Shown in pieces: positions 51,170 through 60,280 of a DNA stretch of 64,000 bases (position 1 is its first letter; the number at the start of each line of letters is the position of its first letter). The notes under the pieces were generated by a model. That model was given only the letters and a program-made list of their open reading frames with translations, ran no database searches and was not told where the DNA came from. Source of the stretch: Nostoc punctiforme NIES-2108 (GTDB lineage Bacteria > Cyanobacteriota > Cyanobacteriia > Cyanobacteriales > Nostocaceae); assembly GCA_003326195.1 (NCBI GenBank), contig LXQE01000151.1, positions 122,935 to 186,934 of the forward strand, given 5' to 3'. Both the position numbers and the translations under genes were made by a program.

Positions 51170-53158
51170 ATGATATTTCTTGAACTCGTCCTACAAAACT
51201 TTGGCCCCTACAGTGGAAAACAGGTAATCAACCTTAACCCAAAAATTGATGAGGAAACCTCACACCCAATTATCCTATTAGGTGGGATGAATGGCGGCGG
51301 AAAAACTACCCTTATGGATGCCATTCGTCTCGCCCTTTACGGCCCCCGCGCCCAATGTTCTACCCGTGGTAATTTAAGTTATAGTGATTTTCTCAATCAA
51401 TGTGTTAATAATAAAATAGATCCAGTTGCAGATACTCGGATTGAATTACTTTTTGAACATATTGAAAACGATAAACCAATAAAATACCGTGTTGTTCGTA
51501 GTTGGACAAAAAATCCTAAAGACGGTAAAGATACATTAGGTATTTTAGGCGACAGTGATACATGGCCTGATGCTTTAGTTAATATCTGGGATGAATATAT
51601 TGAAAATCTTTTGCCATTAGGTATTTCTAACTTATTTCTCTTTGATGGTGAACAAGTTAAAGAACTTGCAGAACAAGAAATACCACCACCAGTTGTAGTA
51701 GACGCGATACGCGGACTTTTAGGACTAGAGTTAGCAGATCGTTTAGCAGTTGATTTAGATATTTTAGTTAACCGTAAACTTAAAGAAGTTGGTAATAGTA
51801 AAGATTTAGCAAACCTAGAGGAAATCGAAACTAGGTTAACCCAACAGCAAGAAGATTATCAAACCACAGAAGAGAAAGTAGAAATTCTCAAAAATCAGGT
51901 AGAGGAATTAGAACAAAAGCAGCAAGAAGCCTTTGATAAATTTATTTCTGAAGGTGGAAAGATTGCAGCCGAACGCAATCAGCTAGAACTACAACAGCAT
52001 ACAAAAACTGCGGAAATTGAACAAGTACGTCAGTCAATGTGTGAATTAGCGGCTGATGTTTTACCTCTAGCATTAATTCCCAATCTGCTTAATCAGGCGC
52101 AAGCACAGGGAGAAAAGGAATTTCGCCATCAACAGGTACAAATTTCTAAAGATTTGTTAATTGAGAGAGATCAGCGTTTACTCGCTTGGCTAAATCAAGT
52201 AGAGATTTCTCCGATACAAGTTGAAAAAATCCAATCATTTTTAATCCAAGATGTGGATAATTTATATGCAAAGACTATCCAGACAGAAGCACCTTGGCTA
52301 TTAGCTGATGATGAAACTTTAAGTCAGCTAGATAATCTCATATATCACTTACAAAATTCTAAACTTTCTGCAAAAGAAAAGTTAGCTATTCTCAAAAATA
52401 AAGAAGAAGAAATTCATACTTTAGAAAGGCAAGTGCAAACAGCAGCAGCACCAGAAGATTATACAAAGCTGCGTCAAGCACTAGAAGCGGCACAAAATCA
52501 AGTTGTTGAAGCTAAAGCAAATTACGAAACAATCCGCCGTCGTTTAGCTGAATTAGAAACTATTATTGCTAAGTCAAAGAGAGAATTAAGTGATTATACT
52601 GTAGAAAATATTAAACATAAAAATAGCGAACATATTATTACCTCTGCGGCTAAAGTTCAAAATACACTCAAGATTTTTCGTGAAAAATTAACCCTGCGAA
52701 AACTCAATAAATTAGAGGAAGAAGTTAAAAACTGCTTCCTTTATCTCCTCCATAAATCAGACTTAGTGCATCGCATCACCATTGATACTAAGACTTTCAG
52801 CCTTTTGCTTTACGATTTAAATGGTAAACCTGTACCTAAACATCGTTTATCAGCAGGCGAAAAACAACTACTTGCGATCGCATTCCTCTGGGGTTTAGCA
52901 AAAGTATCTGGACACCGCCTACCTGTAGCAATTGATACGCCATTAGGTAGACTAGACTCCTCTCACCGCAGCAATTTAGTTGAACGTTACTTTCCATCCG
53001 CCAGCCATCAAGTGATTTTGTTATCTACGGATACTGAGATTGGCAAGAAAGAAGTTGAAACACTGCGAGAAAATGAAGCGATCGCACGCGAATATCTCCT
53101 CAAATACAACTCCTCCACCCGCCAAACAACAGTAGTAGAAAATCAATATTTTTGGTAG
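51170..53158 (+). CDS. dndD: DNA sulfur modification protein DndD (SMC-like ATPase)
   Basis: LELVLQNFGPYSGKQVINLNP, LGGMNGGGKTTLMDAIRLALYG, LFDGEQVKELAEQE, LSAGEKQLLAIAFLWGLAKVSGHRLPVAIDTPLGRLDSSHRSNLVERYFP. Confidence 0.95.
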   Translation: MIFLELVLQNFGPYSGKQVINLNPKIDEETSHPIILLGGMNGGGKTTLMDAIRLALYGPRAQCSTRGNLSYSDFLNQCVNNKIDPVADTRIELLFEHIENDKPIKYRVVRSWTKNPKDGKDTLGILGDSDTWPDALVNIWDEYIENLLPLGISNLFLFDGEQVKELAEQEIPPPVVVDAIRGLLGLELADRLAVDLDILVNRKLKEVGNSKDLANLEEIETRLTQQQEDYQTTEEKVEILKNQVEELEQKQQEAFDKFISEGGKIAAERNQLELQQHTKTAEIEQVRQSMCELAADVLPLALIPNLLNQAQAQGEKEFRHQQVQISKDLLIERDQRLLAWLNQVEISPIQVEKIQSFLIQDVDNLYAKTIQTEAPWLLADDETLSQLDNLIYHLQNSKLSAKEKLAILKNKEEEIHTLERQVQTAAAPEDYTKLRQALEAAQNQVVEAKANYETIRRRLAELETIIAKSKRELSDYTVENIKHKNSEHIITSAAKVQNTLKIFREKLTLRKLNKLEEEVKNCFLYLLHKSDLVHRITIDTKTFSLLLYDLNGKPVPKHRLSAGEKQLLAIAFLWGLAKVSGHRLPVAIDTPLGRLDSSHRSNLVERYFPSASHQVILLSTDTEIGKKEVETLRENEAIAREYLLKYNSSTRQTTVVENQYFW

Positions 53159-53225
53159 TAAATATCGTTTAAAAAAGATATTTACAATAATATATATCAC
53201 GACCTCTGGAAAGTAGACAAGCAAT

Positions 53226-53450
53226 ATGAACTCACCCAATGTATTAAAAATAGAGAATGACCTACGTGTTCTGTCATTAGAAGAATTAGAATGGTTATTA
53301 GAACGAATTACAATACAACTGCAAGAAAAAAAGCAAATATCAGATAACTTTACTGCTGTAAAATATATGAAGGACCAACTAGCTACAATGGCTAATGATT
53401 TAGATATGCAGCTAGAAATTGCCGCTATTAATAATGAATTGGGGTTATAA
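53226..53450 (+). CDS. Small hypothetical protein (possible orphan antitoxin)
   Basis: 74-aa helical ORF: LSLEELEWLLERITIQLQEKKQI...; no toxin gene follows. Confidence 0.55.
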   Translation: MNSPNVLKIENDLRVLSLEELEWLLERITIQLQEKKQISDNFTAVKYMKDQLATMANDLDMQLEIAAINNELGL

Positions 53451-53456
53451 AAAATT

Positions 53457-54131
53457 TCATATCTGCCATAACCCTTTTCTAACTAACTCTGGTAAGTAGT
53501 CGAAGCACTTAGATGGGCTATGGCTTTTACCTATCAGATATGTTGCATCTTCATTGGCAATTCTAGGGTGATACTCTTTTATTGGTTTCCGTCCACAAGC
53601 ATTCTGTCCTCCTTCAGCTATTTTGAATATATATTTTAATGTTTTATCATCAGAGCTATATACATTGATTAAGTTTCCTGTAATCTGGGAAGTTGCATAT
53701 CCCCAATCTTTGCTACTATCTCTACGAATAGCACCAGCAAGAAGAATCACATTTTCTAATAAATGTTGTTTTTCTGTCCAAGCTTCCATGCAATAATAAG
53801 CAACACGCGCCCCTAATGAATGAGCCATAAAAGAGACATTTTTTTCAGGAATTTGATTACGAATCAAATGAGGAAAGTAATCTCTCCCAACTCGTTCTGC
53901 ACGATATTTGGTTTTATGCCAGTGACCAAGACCAAAACCCATAAGAGAACTTTCAAAAAGACCAGAATCCCACCATAAATGATATACAGAATGTCGCCAA
54001 CCAGCATTATTTAAGGCATAAAGCAAATTATTGTTTCTCACTTTTTCTTCGCTTAAATATCCATCTATAAAAATTAAGGCTTTTGAACTGTCTGCTGGGC
54101 GTGAGAGAAGTTGCAATTCAGGGCTTTCCAT
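53457..54131 (-). CDS. Alpha/beta hydrolase, DUF726-like
   Basis: KALIFIDGYLSEEKVRNNNLLYAL...VSFMAHSLGARVAYYCMEAW...LLENVILLAGAIRRD (serine nucleophile elbow). Confidence 0.75.
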   Translation of the reverse strand: MESPELQLLSRPADSSKALIFIDGYLSEEKVRNNNLLYALNNAGWRHSVYHLWWDSGLFESSLMGFGLGHWHKTKYRAERVGRDYFPHLIRNQIPEKNVSFMAHSLGARVAYYCMEAWTEKQHLLENVILLAGAIRRDSSKDWGYATSQITGNLINVYSSDDKTLKYIFKIAEGGQNACGRKPIKEYHPRIANEDATYLIGKSHSPSKCFDYLPELVRKGLWQI

Positions 54132-54216
54132 TAATTATTCCTTGGCGAAAACTTAAGACATACTCTTAGTTTTCCCAGCAGTATTATTTCTATATCACTA
54201 TTTATTTATAAAAACG

Positions 54217-54603
54217 ATGGAATCACCAATCGAAAGAATAAAACTGTCTCAAACAGCCAAAGATCAACTTACCAAACTTAAACGCAGCACAAAAATCGAC
54301 CAATGGAATATCCTATGCCGTTGGGCATTTTGTCGTTCTCTCGCAGAATCAACCACACCCTCTCCCGTCCCAATCCCCCAAGATAGCAACGTCGAAATGA
54401 GTTGGCGCGTTTTTGGTGGCGAAATGTCTGATATTCTCCTCCTCGCCCTTAAGCAACGCTGTCACAATGACGGTTATCTCACCGACAAAGAAACCTTAGC
54501 TACTCAATTCCGGTTACATTTGCATCGCGGTATTGGTTACTTAGCAGGCGATCCAAATATCAAGAAAATTGAAGATTTAATTGAACTGGCGGTTAAAAAT
54601 TGA
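54217..54603 (+). CDS. dndE: DNA sulfur modification protein DndE
   Basis: IERIKLSQTAKDQLTKLKRSTKIDQWNILCRWAFCRSLAE...MSWRVFGGEMSDILLLALKQRC...FRLHLHRGIGYLAGD. Confidence 0.93.
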   Translation: MESPIERIKLSQTAKDQLTKLKRSTKIDQWNILCRWAFCRSLAESTTPSPVPIPQDSNVEMSWRVFGGEMSDILLLALKQRCHNDGYLTDKETLATQFRLHLHRGIGYLAGDPNIKKIEDLIELAVKN

Positions 54604-54655
54604 AAGGATATTAGTTGACTGTTAACTGTTCACCGTTAACTGACAACTAAGTATT

Positions 54656-56113
54656 ATGCCTGAAGCGCTAGAAATTGAGCGTCATAGAGCTGCGATCGCT
54701 CGCATTGATATATCTCGCCCTGTACGATTGGCTATAGAAGGGTCAATCCTCAATCAAGACACCACTTTTTTTGACTACGGTTGCGGCTACGGTGGTGATG
54801 TCCAGCGAGTAAAAAACTTAGGCTACACCAGTGCAGGTTGGGACCCTTACTACTATCCCGATGTACCACGCACCCCCGCCGATGTGGTTAACCTGGGTTA
54901 TGTCCTCAACGTCATTGAAGACTCAGAAGAACGCCGTCAAAGCCTAATCCAAGCTTGGGAACTCACCGGGAAAGTTTTAATTGTCGCGGCTCAAATACTG
55001 ATTAACGCTCCCAGCAAAACCCAACTTGCTTACAATGATGGCATTGTGACGCGCCGCAATACTTTTCAGAAATATTACGAACAACAAGAACTCAAAACTT
55101 ATATTGATGAAGTCTTAAATGTCGATGCAGTACCGATCGCACTAGGCGTATACTTTGTTTTTCGAGATGAAGCCCAAAAAGAAAGCTACAAAGCTATCCG
55201 CTTCTTTTCTGTGACTTCTACACCGCGAGTCCGTATACCCATCAAGCGGTTTGAAGACTATCAAAAACAGCTGCAACCATTAATGGCTTTCTTTACCAAG
55301 CGCGGTAGACTACCTGTCAAAGGCGAATTGGAAAATGAACAGGAATTACTCAGCGAATTTGGTAACTTTCGCCGCGCCTTTGGTGTAGTTTTGCAAGCTA
55401 CTGATGAGGCTGAATGGGATGCGATCGCTTATCGTCGTTCTCTGGATATCCAAGTGTATCTCGCGCTGACCCACTTTGATAAACGTCCTGCATGGCAGAA
55501 ACTAGCCCCAGAAATGCGTCACGATATCAAAGCCTTTTTTAGTAGCTACGAGGAAGCTTGTCAAGTAGCCGATCAAAAGCTTTTCAGCTTAGGTAAACCT
55601 GGGGTGATTCAAACTGCTTGCGAAAAAAGTAAAATTGGTAAACATACACGCGGTGCGCTTTACGTCCATGTTTCCGCATTAGCAGCACTTGACCCCGTAC
55701 TACGAATTTGTGAAGGTTGCGCTAGCCGTACCATTGGGCGTGTCGATGAAGCTACATTAATCAAATATCACACTGACAAGCCGCAAATATCCTATTTGTC
55801 TTACCCCGAATTCGACACAGATCCCCACCCGGCGTTAAAAGCCAGCATAGGTATTGATTTAAAAACCCTAGTCGTCACTCATCGAGACTATGCAACTAGG
55901 GAAAATCCACCGATTTTGCACCGTAAGGAAACATTTGTCACCAGCGACTACCCTGGTTACGAAGAATTTGCTAAACTCACCCAACAAGAACAGGAATTAG
56001 GATTGCTCAATAGCAAAAGCGACATCGGTACTCGTGAAGGTTGGGAAAAATCCCTCGCTGCCCACAGAGTCGAAATTAGGGGACATCAGGTTTATCCAAT
56101 TCAGGAAAGTTAA
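54656..56113 (+). CDS. DNA phosphorothioation-associated putative methyltransferase
   Basis: Follows dndE; HRAAIARIDISRPVRLAIEGSILNQDTTFFDYGCGYGGDVQRVKNLGYTSAGWDPYY (SAM motif I), ADVVNLGYVLNVIEDSEERRQSLIQAWELTGKVLIVAAQ. Confidence 0.9.
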   Translation: MPEALEIERHRAAIARIDISRPVRLAIEGSILNQDTTFFDYGCGYGGDVQRVKNLGYTSAGWDPYYYPDVPRTPADVVNLGYVLNVIEDSEERRQSLIQAWELTGKVLIVAAQILINAPSKTQLAYNDGIVTRRNTFQKYYEQQELKTYIDEVLNVDAVPIALGVYFVFRDEAQKESYKAIRFFSVTSTPRVRIPIKRFEDYQKQLQPLMAFFTKRGRLPVKGELENEQELLSEFGNFRRAFGVVLQATDEAEWDAIAYRRSLDIQVYLALTHFDKRPAWQKLAPEMRHDIKAFFSSYEEACQVADQKLFSLGKPGVIQTACEKSKIGKHTRGALYVHVSALAALDPVLRICEGCASRTIGRVDEATLIKYHTDKPQISYLSYPEFDTDPHPALKASIGIDLKTLVVTHRDYATRENPPILHRKETFVTSDYPGYEEFAKLTQQEQELGLLNSKSDIGTREGWEKSLAAHRVEIRGHQVYPIQES

Positions 56114-56214
56114 TAAAACGCTGACACTATAAGGTTATCCTGAATTTGTATTTAACCCAAGTAAATCTTGGTAGTTTGTCATGTTTGCGAGAAGTCACAC
56201 AGCAGCTTTGGCAA

Positions 56215-56246
56215 GTTTCAATCCCCGATCGGGATTATATAAGGAA
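56215..56246. repeat. Orphan CRISPR-repeat-like sequence
   Basis: GTTTCAATCCCCGATCGGGATTATATAAGGAA resembles cyanobacterial GTTTCAATCCC-type CRISPR repeats; single unit only. Confidence 0.4.
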
Positions 56247-56360
56247 CTCCTGCTGCTCCAATAATTCAAACCTTTATAGGTACTAGTTACATGATATACT
56301 TTTGCATTTCCTCGTTGTATTTTATTGATATTTCCTCAAAAGAGGCTAAAAGTTGAAACA

Positions 56361-57653
56361 ATGAGGAAAATTAAATCGCTGCTGGGAGTTTTCGGTAGTC
56401 GCAAGATGGCGGCTTTATTATTTTTAGGTTTTTCATCGGGTTTACCGTTATTGTTAATTGGTAATACCTTAAAGGCTTGGATGACCGTAGAGAAGGTAGA
56501 TTTAGCCGCTATTGGTTGGTTTAGCCTTGCGAGTTTGCCTTATTCCTTAAAATTTTTGTGGTCGCCGTTGGTAGACAGGTTCACCTTACCAATTTTGGGA
56601 CGACGACGGGGTTGGTTAATTTTGACGCAGATTGCTTTGATTGTAGCGATCGCATTCATGGCTTTCCAACAACCCAAACAAGCATTACAACTACTAGCAA
56701 TCAACGCCATAGTCATTGCCTTTATTAGTGCGACTCAAGATATTGCTGTTGATGCCTACCGTACCGACGTTTTAGAAAAGCTAGAAATGGGGGCTGGTGC
56801 AGCAGTTTTTATCTTAGGTTATCGAATTGCCCTGTTAGTCGCAGGTGCTTTAGCCTTGATACTTGCCGACAAACTGCCTTGGTCATCGGTTTACTTGTTT
56901 ATGGCAGGGACGATGGTAATTGGTATTTTTGCCACCTTGTTCGCACCGGAACCCAAGGAAATTAGCCCTCCAGCTTCTCTCGTTGATGCTGTCATCTTGC
57001 CCTTTGGGGAATTTTTTCAGCGTCAAGGGATTATCAAAGCTATTCTCATGCTTGCATTCATTACCCTATACAAGCTAGGTGATGCTTTGTTGAGCAATAT
57101 GACCACGCCTTTTTTGCTGCAAACAGGTTTTACCAAAACCGACATTGGGGCAATTCAAGTGGGGATGGGGTTAATTGCGACGATTGTCGGTGCTTTAGCA
57201 GGTGGTTCAATTTTGAGTGCTATTGGCATCAATCGATCGCTTTGGGTTTTTGGTATTCTACAAGCAGTAAGTAATTTAGCTTACTTTTTTCTAGCATACA
57301 TCGGTAAAAACTACCAAGCTATGGTACTTGCCATCAACGTAGAACAATTTTGTGGTGGATTGGGGACAGCAGCCTTTGTTGCCTTTTTGATGAGTCTTTG
57401 TAACCAGAGGTTTTCCGCAACCCAATATGCTTTGTTATCCAGCTTAATGGCTGTCAGCCGCGATATTCTGTCAGCCCCTGGAGGCGCGATCGCCCAAAGT
57501 ACGGGTTGGCCTGTATTTTTCTTAATTACCATCGCCGCCGCCGTACCAGGACTACTCCTATTACCAGTATTTGCCCCCTGGAACCCTCAGCCAGTGGCAG
57601 TATCCAGACCAGGACTTGAGGACGAAGAAGAGGATATATGGGGAATCAAGTAG
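56361..57653 (+). CDS. ampG: AmpG-like MFS transporter
   Basis: MAALLFLGFSSGLPLLLIGNTLKAWM...VDLAAIGWFSLASLPYSLKFLWSPLVDRF...ATQDIAVDAYRTDVL. Confidence 0.88.
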   Translation: MRKIKSLLGVFGSRKMAALLFLGFSSGLPLLLIGNTLKAWMTVEKVDLAAIGWFSLASLPYSLKFLWSPLVDRFTLPILGRRRGWLILTQIALIVAIAFMAFQQPKQALQLLAINAIVIAFISATQDIAVDAYRTDVLEKLEMGAGAAVFILGYRIALLVAGALALILADKLPWSSVYLFMAGTMVIGIFATLFAPEPKEISPPASLVDAVILPFGEFFQRQGIIKAILMLAFITLYKLGDALLSNMTTPFLLQTGFTKTDIGAIQVGMGLIATIVGALAGGSILSAIGINRSLWVFGILQAVSNLAYFFLAYIGKNYQAMVLAINVEQFCGGLGTAAFVAFLMSLCNQRFSATQYALLSSLMAVSRDILSAPGGAIAQSTGWPVFFLITIAAAVPGLLLLPVFAPWNPQPVAVSRPGLEDEEEDIWGIK

Positions 57654-58060
57654 TTATTGCTGTCGGCACATTCATCCTCTTACTCACTGGTTTATTACTT
57701 GGGTATGTTCTCTCGCAGTTAGTTCTAGGATTTCTAGCATTTAACCTTTTAACTTTTTTCGGAACACTCAGCCTAATTTTAATTTTTGGTACACTTTATT
57801 ACGTCTTATTTTGGCAGTTGCGGAGAGAGCAATCCCGACCATCAACTCCATCAAGCATAAATCAAGGGATACCAACCCAGGTAGAGGAGGGTTCATCTGA
57901 TAGTTATCTCAAAAACAGGCTAATCGCTAAATTATCCGGTGATACTGCCGCTGCCGAACGGTTAATTCAACAGGCAAAAGAGACTTATCCTGGGATGCCG
58001 GAGAATTGGTATTGCGAAAGAGTACTTGACGACTTGGAGAGCGATCGCCAGAGGGAGTAG
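57638..58060 (+). CDS. Hypothetical membrane protein
   Basis: Two N-terminal TM segments, overlaps the ampG-like gene end by 16 nt; C-term LIAKLSGDTAAAERLIQQAKETYPGMPENWYCERVLDDLESDR. Confidence 0.75.
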   Translation: MGNQVVIAVGTFILLLTGLLLGYVLSQLVLGFLAFNLLTFFGTLSLILIFGTLYYVLFWQLRREQSRPSTPSSINQGIPTQVEEGSSDSYLKNRLIAKLSGDTAAAERLIQQAKETYPGMPENWYCERVLDDLESDRQRE

Positions 58061-58061
58061 G

Positions 58062-58266
58062 GAAGCAGGGGAGCAAAGGAGAAATGAGAAAGACAAGGGG
58101 ACAAGGGGACAAAAAAAAGAAAACTCCTAACTCCTAACTTCTAACTCAACACGGGCTAAACACCCCGCTACCGCTAACAGCACTCAGCACTCAGAACTGT
58201 TTTGCCCAATGCCCAATGCCCAATGCCCCATTCCCAATTCCCAATTCCCAATTTCCAATTCCCATG
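58062..58266. repeat. Tract of short degenerate intergenic repeats
   Basis: AGCAGGGGAGCA, ACAAGGGGACAAGGGGAC, CTCCTAACTCCTAACTTCTAACTC, GCCCAATGCCCAATGCCCAATGCCCC, TTCCCAATTCCCAATTCCCAATTTCC. Confidence 0.85.
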
Positions 58267-58354
58267 CACAGAAAATTGCTAAAATAAATCAAGAATACTT
58301 CACAAATCTTCAGCTAGGTTCTCATAAAAGTTCCTAGCTTCTTGCAATTAAAAT

Positions 58355-58543
58355 ATGGCTATTTTTCGTCAATACATCGCCCCACTGCTTGCAGTATTAG
58401 TATTTTTCTTTGCCCTAGTGGCAGTCAGCGCCCGCATCTTTTTACCCTCCGATATGGCAGCACCCGCACCCATTGAAGAGGTGGGGGTAAGTTCTCAATC
58501 TACTCCAAGTGATTTACCACCAGCAGAACATAACGCGAGCTAG
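58355..58543 (+). CDS. Small single-TM protein
   Basis: 62 aa: MAIFRQYIAPLLAVLVFFFALVAVSARIFLPSDMAAPAPIEEV. Confidence 0.65.
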   Translation: MAIFRQYIAPLLAVLVFFFALVAVSARIFLPSDMAAPAPIEEVGVSSQSTPSDLPPAEHNAS

Positions 58544-58564
58544 CTAAGTCAATAAATATCAGCA

Positions 58565-59104
58565 GTGTCTGAACAACTATTACCTGGATACATTATTCGC
58601 CGTGGCTCACTTTTGGAGCGATCGCTGCTGCTTAAATTCATGCAGCGAACTTACCAGGATCTATTTCCCAATGAGGATTTTTCCCACCTAGAGCAAACAG
58701 TTAAGCAATACTTTTCTAGCGATACGCCCTTGTGGTGGGTAGAAGAGGAAGGGGAGCAGGGAGCAGGGAGCAGGGGGCAAGGGGAAATTCCTCTCCATGT
58801 CTCATTCCCAATGACTAATGCCCATTCACCCATAGCCTGCCTTTGGGTGGGCAATGCTATAGATCAATTACATGGGAACCGTCATGCTCACATCTTTATC
58901 CTCTATGTTGTACCAGAACATCGGCGGCGGGGTATTGGTACAGCTTTAATGCAATATGTGGAAAATTGGGCTATTCAAAGAGGCGATCGCCAAATTGGAC
59001 TGCAAGTGTTTCAATCAAACAAACCCGCATTGAATCTTTATAATCAGTTAGGTTATCAAACCCAATCCATCTGGATGGTAAAATTCCTGAGTGCAGAAAA
59101 ATAA
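58565..59104 (+). CDS. GNAT family N-acetyltransferase
   Basis: HAHIFILYVVPEHRRRGIGTALMQYVENWAIQRGDRQIGLQVFQSNKPALNLYNQLGYQTQSIWM; contains a repeat-derived insert. Confidence 0.92.
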   Translation: MSEQLLPGYIIRRGSLLERSLLLKFMQRTYQDLFPNEDFSHLEQTVKQYFSSDTPLWWVEEEGEQGAGSRGQGEIPLHVSFPMTNAHSPIACLWVGNAIDQLHGNRHAHIFILYVVPEHRRRGIGTALMQYVENWAIQRGDRQIGLQVFQSNKPALNLYNQLGYQTQSIWMVKFLSAEK

Positions 59105-59240
59105 ACTCAAGAATAGCGATAACATACTGTAGCGTCTGAGTTATAGAGGTTCTCGTTTGGATAAAACTCAACGAGGAAGAAAGGAAAATGTATAAGAACC
59201 CAACTAATATATATAAAGCTTTAACTTATTAGCGCGGGGG

Positions 59241-59273
59241 ATTATGTGTTAATCCCTTTTCGGGATTGAAATC
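59241..59273. repeat. Orphan CRISPR-repeat-like sequence
   Basis: ATTATGTGTTAATCCCTTTTCGGGATTGAAATC, with AATCCCnnnnnGGGATTGAAA as in cyanobacterial CRISPR repeats; single unit. Confidence 0.45.
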
Positions 59274-59278
59274 AAATT

Positions 59279-60037
59279 ATGTATGACGAAGACGATCTAA
59301 GCCTACTCGATATTGAGGAGGAGCTAGAAAGCCCCTTAGATAAAATAGAGCCGCTAACTGCCGAATCAGTTGTGGCAAAGCCCGATCCAGAACTGATGCT
59401 AGCCTTGCTGGAAAATCCCCAGGCCCAGCAAAGAATGTTAGCGGCGCGTGCTTTTTGTGATATTGAAGATGCGCGTGCTACCCCCCATCTGATTCGCCTG
59501 TTAACTGATACCTGTCCCCTAGTGCGGGTAAGTGCAGCCTATGGCATCGGACGCAATCCCAGTTTAGAAGCAGTGAGTCCATTAATTGCTCAACTAAACA
59601 GTGATTGGAATGGCTATGTGCGTAAAGGTGTAGTTTGGGCTTTAGGAAACTGTCGCGATCGCCGTTCTTTAGCACCTTTAGCAAACGCCCTCAGAACCGA
59701 CATTTCCGCAGTGCGTTTGTGGGCTGCTAGCGCCTTAGCACAGATGGCAGAAGTCGGTTATGAAGCAGTTATAGGCGCAATACCACCATTAATCGAAGCC
59801 TTAGTCCAAGATCCCGTAGCAGCGGTGCGGAGTAACAGTGCTTGGGCAATTGGTCAACTGTGCCGCGAATTGCCTTCTAATGTAGTTTATGCCACAGCGA
59901 TCGACGCCTTAATTCAAGCCTTTGCCGAAGATCAAGATTTGGGAGTCCGGGAAGACGCCAAAGCCTCACTATTAGGAGTGGGCGATCCCCGTGGCTTGCA
60001 GCTGATTGAAACCCTAGAACAAGAAGGGTGGTTTTGA
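59279..60037 (+). CDS. HEAT-repeat (PBS lyase-type) protein
   Basis: RAFCDIEDARATPHLIRLLTDTCPLVRVSAAYGIGR...AVSPLIAQLNSDWNGYVRKGVVWALGN...AVRSNSAWAIGQL. Confidence 0.9.
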   Translation: MYDEDDLSLLDIEEELESPLDKIEPLTAESVVAKPDPELMLALLENPQAQQRMLAARAFCDIEDARATPHLIRLLTDTCPLVRVSAAYGIGRNPSLEAVSPLIAQLNSDWNGYVRKGVVWALGNCRDRRSLAPLANALRTDISAVRLWAASALAQMAEVGYEAVIGAIPPLIEALVQDPVAAVRSNSAWAIGQLCRELPSNVVYATAIDALIQAFAEDQDLGVREDAKASLLGVGDPRGLQLIETLEQEGWF

Positions 60038-60085
60038 TTGGGCATTGGGCAAAACAGTTCTGAGTGCTGAGTTAGGAGTTAGGAG

Positions 60086-60219
60086 TAGCCTTTTCAAGGT
60101 GACAAATGAACATACGTTGTTTCAGCGCTACTATCTTGAATCCTCCGCTCAGATTTTGGGCTTTCTGAAAGTTGAAATAACCAATCTTCGTTCCAAATTT
60201 CACCACCTTGAAAGGGCTA
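60086..60219. mobile_element. Candidate 134-bp MITE
   Basis: TAGCCTTTTCAAGGTG (60086-60101) and CACCTTGAAAGGGCTA (60204-60219): 15/16 inverted match, TA at both outer ends, inserted in an intergenic GTTAGGAG repeat. Confidence 0.7.
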
Positions 60220-60280
60220 GAGTTAGGAGTTTTCTTTTGTCCCCTTGCCCCCCTGTCCCCTGCTCCCCTGCCCCTGCCTC

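Noticed and set aside
39912-56113. Prophage or integrated plasmid carrying the Dnd island
   Set aside because: No integrase, transposase, phage structural or replication genes seen, and no flanking direct repeats or tRNA att site identified; the tRNA-Thr at 37.7 kb is separated from the island by argF and lexA.
56215-59273. CRISPR array
   Set aside because: Only two isolated repeat-like units about 3 kb apart, no repeat-spacer periodicity and no cas genes in the window.
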